DNA from: Piscirickettsiaceae bacterium
GTDB taxonomy: Bacteria > Pseudomonadota > Gammaproteobacteria > Nitrosococcales > Methylophagaceae
DNA: 64,000 nucleotides
Assembly (NCBI GenBank): GCA_013215825.1
Contig: JABSQN010000002.1
Span: 1-64,000, forward strand
Direction of reading: 5' to 3'
The notes under the pieces were generated by a model, which was not told the origin of the DNA, did not search any database, and saw only the letters and a program-made list of their open reading frames with translations. A program made the position numbers and the translations under genes. Each line of letters starts with the position of its first letter. Position 1 is the first letter of the stretch. Of the stretch, positions 59,898 through 64,000 are shown piece by piece.

Positions 59898-60095
59898 CAC
59901 TATCTCAATACTATTGAGCTTAAGAAAAATTTGATATAGCATGGACCAAGGTAAGTAAACCGATAGACTCATAATTCCCTGTTTTGTCTTGATTATCGAA
60001 TTACTAGGAATTATAGTCCGTATATGTATAGGAATTACAGGGAAACTTCTTTCCTGTTAATAACAAGTTAGGCATCACTAGTATCCAGGAGCAGT

Positions 60096-60845
60096 ATGCA
60101 AGTATCTAGACGAACAAAATTTTCTTTAGCTCAATTACTAACTGTTATAGAACGACCGACTGTACGTGTTATTTTTGAAAAATTTGGGTTAGACCCAGAT
60201 ACAGTTTCTTCCCCAGAAAACATCAGTGATGAAATTACTGATGCAGATGCGCAAGCTCTTTCAGATTTGATTATTGAATTGATACAGACCAAAAATACCA
60301 TTAGGTATGGAGTGTCGCCTAGATATAAATTTGATGAGCAATTTTCAATATTAGAAAAATCTTTATTACTTGATGGGTATTTAATCGAAGACAAATCGAT
60401 TAAGGCTCTAGATCCGAATTTTGTTGGGGTTGAACCTGTTGAAGATGCACTGATAAAAGAGCTCGATGATTCAACCTTACAAAATAAGGTTGGTGTAAAA
60501 CAAGCAGTAAAAGCTTCAGCCGATGATTTTGTCAAAGCACAACCAGATTATAATGGTAGTTTAACTAATATTCGTATTGCACTTGAAACACTTGTGAGAG
60601 AAATTGCATTAGAAAAAGGGTTTACGACAACAAGGACAGGTAATACTTGGGGTCCATCATTAGCTCACCTAAAAACTAATGGCTTCATAGATCAAAAAGA
60701 TGAAAGTGCATTATCATCAGTGTTTACTTTTATTAGTAATGGCTCTCATATTCCACTCGGTTTTAGTCAAGCGGAGTATGTTCGTCTAGGTAGGAATATG
60801 TGCACATCGATGTGCTATTTTGTCATTAAAACGTACAATGCCTAA
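60096..60845 (+). CDS. Cassette C: helical protein, C-terminus reminiscent of abortive-infection (Abi) domains
   Basis: 249 aa, soluble. The N-terminal half (QLLTVIERPTVRVIFEKFG) is unrecognised. The last 100 residues (SLTNIRIALETLVREIALEK (20), SLAHLKTNGF, FISNGSHIPLG, EYVRLGRNMCTSMCYFVIK) have the helical make-up and ending of C-terminal domains in Abi-type and HEPN-like proteins, but the R-x4-H catalytic motif is not clear. AGGAG is 5 bases before ATG 60096. Its stop TAA is in R''. Confidence 0.65.
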   Translation: MQVSRRTKFSLAQLLTVIERPTVRVIFEKFGLDPDTVSSPENISDEITDADAQALSDLIIELIQTKNTIRYGVSPRYKFDEQFSILEKSLLLDGYLIEDKSIKALDPNFVGVEPVEDALIKELDDSTLQNKVGVKQAVKASADDFVKAQPDYNGSLTNIRIALETLVREIALEKGFTTTRTGNTWGPSLAHLKTNGFIDQKDESALSSVFTFISNGSHIPLGFSQAEYVRLGRNMCTSMCYFVIKTYNA

Positions 60846-60941
60846 CAAGGGTTTTCAAGTCGGACAAATTACAGTTGGCTTTTTGCTCGTGCCTCACTTA
60901 TTTTAGCCAACTGCAATTTGCCGCTTAAAACGGCGTTATGC
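60840..60941 (+). other. attC of cassette C
   Basis: R'' GCCTAAC (60840-60846), AAGGGTTTTCAAGTCGG, central arms CAGTTGGCT / AGCCAACTG, CCGCTTAAAACGGC, R' GTTATGC (60935-60941); 102 bp. Cassette C begins GTTAGGC (60067-60073), the exact reverse complement of this R''. Confidence 0.85.
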
Positions 60942-61054
60942 GGCAGACGCGAATTATTTTAAATTTATTTTTCGTGGTTTGTGTTTTACAAATATTATTG
61001 CACTTGTTGCCTTTTCATTGTTTTGGTAACTTAAGTGTCAATTATTCTGTTTAA
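60938..61054 (+). CDS. Short frame of cassette C2 starting in the attC R' site
   Basis: 38-aa frame (MRQTRIILNLFFVVCVLQIL... , hydrophobic) whose ATG is inside GTTATGC. Small frames of this sort at cassette starts are common in Vibrio-type arrays and are of doubtful coding status. An overlapping GTG frame is listed separately. Confidence 0.3.
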   Translation: MRQTRIILNLFFVVCVLQILLHLLPFHCFGNLSVNYSV

Positions 61055-61199
61055 GCTTTTTGCTAAACAGTTTTTCGCCAAGGTAAGTTTGGTGGTAAAA
61101 ATCACTTTATTTAAGTGGCTCGAAATTCATGGTTTGGTGCGTCGCGTTGCGTGGGAGTTTTTTAATTCTACGGTCGGGCTGCCACAAAATGTTATATAA
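61035..61199 (+). CDS. Second short frame of cassette C2
   Basis: 54-codon GTG frame (MSIILFKLFAKQFF..., FKWLEIHGLVRRVAWEFFN, LPQNVI), hydrophobic and basic. It overlaps the end of the 38-aa frame. No ribosome-binding site is obvious. The 381-bp cassette (60936-61319) has no longer frame, so it may be non-coding or encode one of these peptides. Confidence 0.3.
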   Translation: MSIILFKLFAKQFFAKVSLVVKITLFKWLEIHGLVRRVAWEFFNSTVGLPQNVI

Positions 61200-61229
61200 A
61201 TGGCGTTGTTTATGGTAATCGCAACCAGC

Positions 61230-61325
61230 GCATAACAAGCTAATCAACAGGACAAAAAACAGTTTGCTGTTTCGTTCCTCAACATTTTAGCAAACTATTT
61301 TTTGCCCGTTATTAGGGCGTTAGCA
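61230..61325 (+). other. attC of cassette C2
   Basis: R'' GCATAAC (61230-61236), centre arms CAGTTTGCT / AGCAAACT, CCCGTTATTAGGGC, R' GTTAGCA (61319-61325); 96 bp. The cassette starts GTTATGC at 60935, the reverse complement of R''. Confidence 0.82.
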
Positions 61326-61341
61326 ATAATCAAGAGTATGC

Positions 61342-61815
61342 ATGAATATCAACTTTAGAGAAGCCACACTTAAAGATTCTGAACTAATAGGTTCCTTGGT
61401 CGTAGAACTTACAACTGAAATTTGTGAGTTAACAAAAGCACAGCATTTTGATATTGATCTCAATGGTACAATTCAACGTTGTCATGAACTAATTAAGGAT
61501 GGCCATTATTCCGCAATTATTGGAATGCATGAGAATAACCCTATTGCTGTAGTTACTATGACAGAAACATATGCATTATATGCTGGTGGTAAAATTGGCG
61601 TGATCCAAGAGTTCTATGTTTCTCCTGAATTTAGGGCTTCTGGTGTAGGTTCTATGTTAATAGAGCAAGTTCACGGTTATGGTAAAAAGCATAATTGGTC
61701 ATGCATAGAATTATGTACTCCACCTTTACCCGAGTTTGAGCGAACATTAAACTTTTACCAAAAAAATGGTTTAATACCTGTTGGTGGTCGTAAAATGAGG
61801 CAGGCATTGGCGTAA
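61342..61815 (+). CDS. Cassette D: GNAT-family N-acetyltransferase
   Basis: 157 aa. INFREATLKDSELIGSLV start, then strand IGVIQEFYVSPEFRASGVGS (20), which includes motif A with the pyrophosphate loop (RASGVG), and NFYQKNGLIPVGGRKM at the end. Substrate unknown; cassette GNATs include antibiotic and toxin-related acetylases, but nothing here tells which. Confidence 0.82.
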   Translation: MNINFREATLKDSELIGSLVVELTTEICELTKAQHFDIDLNGTIQRCHELIKDGHYSAIIGMHENNPIAVVTMTETYALYAGGKIGVIQEFYVSPEFRASGVGSMLIEQVHGYGKKHNWSCIELCTPPLPEFERTLNFYQKNGLIPVGGRKMRQALA

Positions 61816-61820
61816 ATTAT

Positions 61821-61921
61821 TGCTAACAAGCAATTCAACAAGGACAAAAAACAGTTGGCTTTTGTTCACTCCGTTCACTATTTTAGCCAACAATTTTTTG
61901 CCTGTTAATTGGGCGTTATGC
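61821..61921 (+). other. attC of cassette D
   Basis: R'' TGCTAAC (61821-61827), arms CAGTTGGCT / AGCCAACA, CCTGTTAATTGGGC, R' GTTATGC (61915-61921); 101 bp. Cassette D starts GTTAGCAA (61319), reverse complement of TTGCTAAC. Confidence 0.85.
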
Positions 61922-61940
61922 ATAAAAAGGTAAACAAGGT

Positions 61941-62369
61941 ATGACACATAAAATTATAGCTCTAAGAGGAATAGCCAATGTTGGCAAGTCGCAGACAATT
62001 AAGAATGTCTATGAGTCTCTTGTATCAAAATTTCCTGATGCAAAAATAGAACATCTATCCATAGGTGTGGATATTAGGGTTGTTATTACAGTCAATGGTG
62101 TAAAAGTTGGTATAGAAAGCCAAGGAGACCCAAGTAGTCGCTTATTTTCAAGCATCAAACTATTTGTCGAAATCAAGTGTAATGTGATTATTTGTGCCAC
62201 TAGAACAAGAGGTGGGACAGTTGACCTTGTAGAAAGTCAAAAACCAGAATATTCAATATTATGGCATGAGCAAAAAGTAGTATCTAGTGGCAAAGAAAGC
62301 CAAATTAAATCTAACTTAGCTATGGCAATCACTATTCTAGACGAAGCTCTGGCTGTAATTAATGCATAA
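61941..62369 (+). CDS. Cassette E: small P-loop protein, unknown function
   Basis: 142 aa. A Walker A motif GIANVGKS at residues 10-17, then TIKNVYESL; strands DIRVVITVNGVKVGIESQGD (20) and CNVIICATRTRGGT fit a compact NTPase fold. No clear Walker B acidic residue is seen. Possibly a small kinase- or GTPase-like protein. AAGG is before ATG 61941; the stop TAA is inside R'' GCATAAC. Confidence 0.6.
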   Translation: MTHKIIALRGIANVGKSQTIKNVYESLVSKFPDAKIEHLSIGVDIRVVITVNGVKVGIESQGDPSSRLFSSIKLFVEIKCNVIICATRTRGGTVDLVESQKPEYSILWHEQKVVSSGKESQIKSNLAMAITILDEALAVINA

Positions 62370-62441
62370 CAAGTCACTGCAGTTGACCAACAATACGCCG
62401 CTTCGCTCTGTATTGTGGTCAACTGAGTTCAAGCGTTAGAA
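62364..62441 (+). other. attC of cassette E
   Basis: R'' GCATAAC (62364-62370), arms CAGTTGACC / GGTCAACTG around CGCCGCTTCGC, R' GTTAGAA (62435-62441); 78 bp. Cassette E starts GTTATGCAT (61915), reverse complement of ATGCATAAC. Confidence 0.85.
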
Positions 62442-62457
62442 CAAACAAGGATATATA

Positions 62458-62967
62458 GTGCAATATAAAATTTTCGTTAGTTACTCAACTCATGACATTG
62501 CTCACGTTGAACTCCTAATGCAGCAACTAAGCGACACTCCTATTGATGTGTTTGTTGCAGAACACTCGGTTAACCCTAGCGAAAATTTAGGGGCTAAAAT
62601 ATCAAAAGCAATTGAAGAATGTGATTTATTTGTTGTTTTATGGAGTGAGAATGCCAAAAACTCTGGATGGGTATCGCAAGAAATAGGCCGAGCAGATGCA
62701 TTAAAGAAAACGATATTACCTCTAGTGCTAACAGAAGGTCTTACTTTGCCGGGCTTTATCAGCAATCTAAAATATCTTTCTATCTATGAAGAACCCTCAA
62801 GTGCAATATTGAAGGCAAGAGAAAGTATAGTTAATCTATATAATCAAAAGACAAAAATGCTTGAGACAAAAATGCTTGCTCAAGTTGAGGCAAAGAAACA
62901 AAAAGGTAAAAATGACTTGGCCGTGATTGCTATTGGGGCATTTGTATTGTGGGCGTTCAGCAAGTAA
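62458..62967 (+). CDS. Cassette F: TIR-domain protein with C-terminal membrane anchor
   Basis: 169 aa. KIFVSYSTHD is the TIR first strand; the catalytic-type Glu75 lies in SGWVSQEIGRAD, in the WxxxE arrangement of bacterial NADase TIRs. A lysine-rich stretch leads to a hydrophobic helix at about 153-167 (LAVIAIGAFVLWAFS). Bacterial TIR proteins often act in phage defence by depleting NAD or making cyclic signals. GTG start with AAGGA 7 bases upstream. Confidence 0.8.
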   Translation: MQYKIFVSYSTHDIAHVELLMQQLSDTPIDVFVAEHSVNPSENLGAKISKAIEECDLFVVLWSENAKNSGWVSQEIGRADALKKTILPLVLTEGLTLPGFISNLKYLSIYEEPSSAILKARESIVNLYNQKTKMLETKMLAQVEAKKQKGKNDLAVIAIGAFVLWAFSK

Positions 62968-62970
62968 ATG

Positions 62971-63063
62971 TTCTAACAAGAACATGAAATTCACTCCAGC
63001 CACAAAAAGCGTGACTTCCGTTGGGACGCTCGTACCTCGCGCCCCTTATGTAGGTCGTTAGCC
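62971..63063 (+). other. attC of cassette F
   Basis: R'' TTCTAAC (62971-62977), ends TTATGTAGGTC and R' GTTAGCC (63057-63063); 93 bp. Cassette F starts GTTAGAAC (62435), reverse complement of GTTCTAAC. Confidence 0.75.
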
Positions 63064-63079
63064 ATCAAAGGATTATCAG

Positions 63080-63164
63080 AATCAATGGGGTCAGACTCGA
63101 TTGATTTATGGCTGGGTGTGATACTGCTTAGTAAAGCGGTAAAACCAATGACTGCTTTTGGCAC
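63080..63164. repeat. REP-like palindrome copy c and following shared sequence
   Basis: AATCAAT...ATTGATT around GGGGTCAGACTCG, then ATGGCTGGG...GCTTTTGGCAC, similar to 58694-58778. The rest of the gap to 63503 holds no convincing gene; its last part should contain the rlmL promoter. Confidence 0.7.
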
Positions 63165-63503
63165 TTATCCGCCTGTTAGATAATAACTACTGGTTACTTC
63201 ATATTTGGCAGTGGCACCTGCAAACATCATTAGCTGCAGGGAGAATGACATTCCTTTGCCTGTGCCACTGCCTGAAGCAGATTATGATTGTTGATGGGGG
63301 TGTCAATTTTAGGATATGAGGCTGAACCAATAATCACAACTGCTATATAATAACTGGACTCACACCTATTATGGAAATAGGGTGCTTTAATAAATGTGTG
63401 CATGAATGAGTACATAACAAATAAATAAAGCATTTAGACGCGCCAAATATCCGTTATATACCAGTCACTTATCATATATTAGTGATTATATCAGGAACAC
63501 CAA

Positions 63504-64000
63504 ATGACAAAACATAAGTTTACCGTTACCACCGCTCGCGGCATGATGCCTTTGCTCGTAAAAGAGCTTATTGAGATGGGTATTAAGGATACTAAAGAAG
63601 AGCCGGGCAATATTCGATTTATTGGCACAATGGAAGATGCCTACCGCGTTTGTTTGTGGTCTCGTATTGCTATTAGGGTGCTAATGCCGATTGCTCATTT
63701 TTCAGCGAAGACTCCTGATGAACTGTATCAAGGTATTCATGATTTGCCGTGGGAAGATCATATTGATGCCGAGGGTACTACTCTGGCTGTTGATTTTAAT
63801 AGTTTCCGCTCTAAAATCCACCACACACAATATGGCGCCCAACGTGTTAAAGATGGAATTGTTGACCGTTTTCGCGAACAAACAGGCGAGCGTCCATCGG
63901 TTGATTTGCATCAACCTGATTTACGGATCAATGTTTATCTAAAGAATAACCAAGCAATTGTTAGTATTGATTTGTCAGGTGAAAGCTTACATAAACGAGG
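63504..64000 (+). CDS. rlmL: 23S rRNA m2G2445 / m7G2069 methyltransferase RlmL, N-terminal part
   Basis: 165 residues visible, running off the window. FTVTTARGMMPLLVKELIEM start, VCLWSRIAIRVLMPI, and a THUMP-domain segment (FNSFRSKIHHTQYGAQRVKDG, shown cut: KIHHTQYGAQRVKDG; RPSVDLHQPDLRINVYL). RlmL methylates 23S rRNA in two places. CAGGAACA lies just before ATG 63504. The same leader occurs at 57009-57023, next to yhbY. Confidence 0.92.
   Translation, partial: MTKHKFTVTTARGMMPLLVKELIEMGIKDTKEEPGNIRFIGTMEDAYRVCLWSRIAIRVLMPIAHFSAKTPDELYQGIHDLPWEDHIDAEGTTLAVDFNSFRSKIHHTQYGAQRVKDGIVDRFREQTGERPSVDLHQPDLRINVYLKNNQAIVSIDLSGESLHKR

Larger units (their letters stand above)
57823..63063 (+). mobile_element. 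Integron gene-cassette array without integrase
   Basis: Six recognisable cassette genes and one cassette with only short frames, all on the plus strand, each followed by TAACAAG and an attC-like structure ending GTTRRRY. From 60067 on, each cassette's first bases are the exact reverse complement of its own R'': GTTAGGC/GCCTAAC, GTTATGC/GCATAAC, GTTAGCAA/TTGCTAAC, GTTATGCAT/ATGCATAAC and GTTAGAAC/GTTCTAAC. The part before 60067 is more degenerate and contains repeats. No intI-like gene is visible in the window. Confidence 0.85.

Noticed and set aside
63230-63433. 67-codon minus-strand frame between the cassette array and rlmL
   Set aside because: No family resemblance, no ribosome-binding site, and it lies in the rlmL upstream region with repeats; a neighbouring frame also reads plausible residues, so coding is not supported.
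57583-63503. CRISPR array
   Set aside because: Repeats here are few, of varied length and not regularly spaced; they are attC sites and REP-like palindromes, and no cas genes are present.

Overview
This is a 64-kb stretch of an AT-rich Gammaproteobacterium chromosome. The order tRNA-Leu–tig–clpP–clpX–lon, the block yceD–rpmF–plsX–fabHDG–acpP–fabF–pabC–mltG–tmk–holB–pilZ–tatD, the dedD–cvpA–purF run and genes such as DarP, YhbY, HrpA and RlmL are all gammaproteobacterial. I cannot place it below class from sequence alone; a marine or aquatic lineage is my guess from the arsenosugar genes and the integron cassettes.

Layout: 1-3864 is the end of a thiamine operon (thiC 3' end, thiO, thiS, thiG, fused thiDE). 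3874-8234 holds a Na+/H+ antiporter, a Maf pyrophosphatase and phosphoglucomutase on the minus strand. 8318-12262 holds fieF, a NERD protein, a 5'-nucleotidase and an HDOD-GAF protein. 12331-21135 is tRNA-Leu, the protein quality-control genes and dedD/cvpA/purF. 21195-31952 is the fatty-acid and cell-division-related block. 33444-39828 is a Cu(I)/Ag(I) efflux operon (cusCBA-like plus a small secreted Cys/His protein). 39974-46828 is an arsenosugar-type cluster (flavin disulfide reductase, TVP38 protein, ArsS-like radical SAM, ArsM-like methyltransferase, two glycosyltransferases, a sterol-desaturase-family protein) ending in a broken arsenate reductase. 46905-57009 carries DarP, a two-component system with a PepSY protein, a cytochrome c, HrpA, small envelope proteins, a nitroreductase and yhbY. 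63504 onward is the start of rlmL.

The most unusual part lies between yhbY and rlmL (about 57.0-63.5 kb). It is an insertion made of a decayed phage lysozyme and an array of integron gene cassettes without an integrase. For four consecutive cassettes the first bases (GTTRRRY) are the exact reverse complement of the cassette's own R'' site, so the cassette boundaries can be read directly. The cargo looks like anti-phage or stress genes: a TIR protein with a C-terminal membrane anchor, a HEPN-motif protein with a LOTUS/OST-HTH-like domain, a helical protein reminiscent of Abi C-terminal domains, a small P-loop protein, a GNAT acetyltransferase and a membrane/coiled-coil/winged-helix protein. 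A further lone cassette carrying a ybjQ-family gene sits 24 kb away on the opposite strand (32853-33278), with an equally exact R''/R' match. The 15-bp rlmL leader sequence is found at both ends of the 57-63.5 kb insertion.

Other mobile or repeat signals: three copies of a GTCATTC/GGATGAC palindromic repeat (5.9, 39.4 and 43.1 kb), a 108-bp MITE-like element at 31954-32061 with 5-bp target duplication that seems to supply the Shine-Dalgarno of the next gene, and several REP-like palindromes and an 87-bp repeat inside the cassette region.
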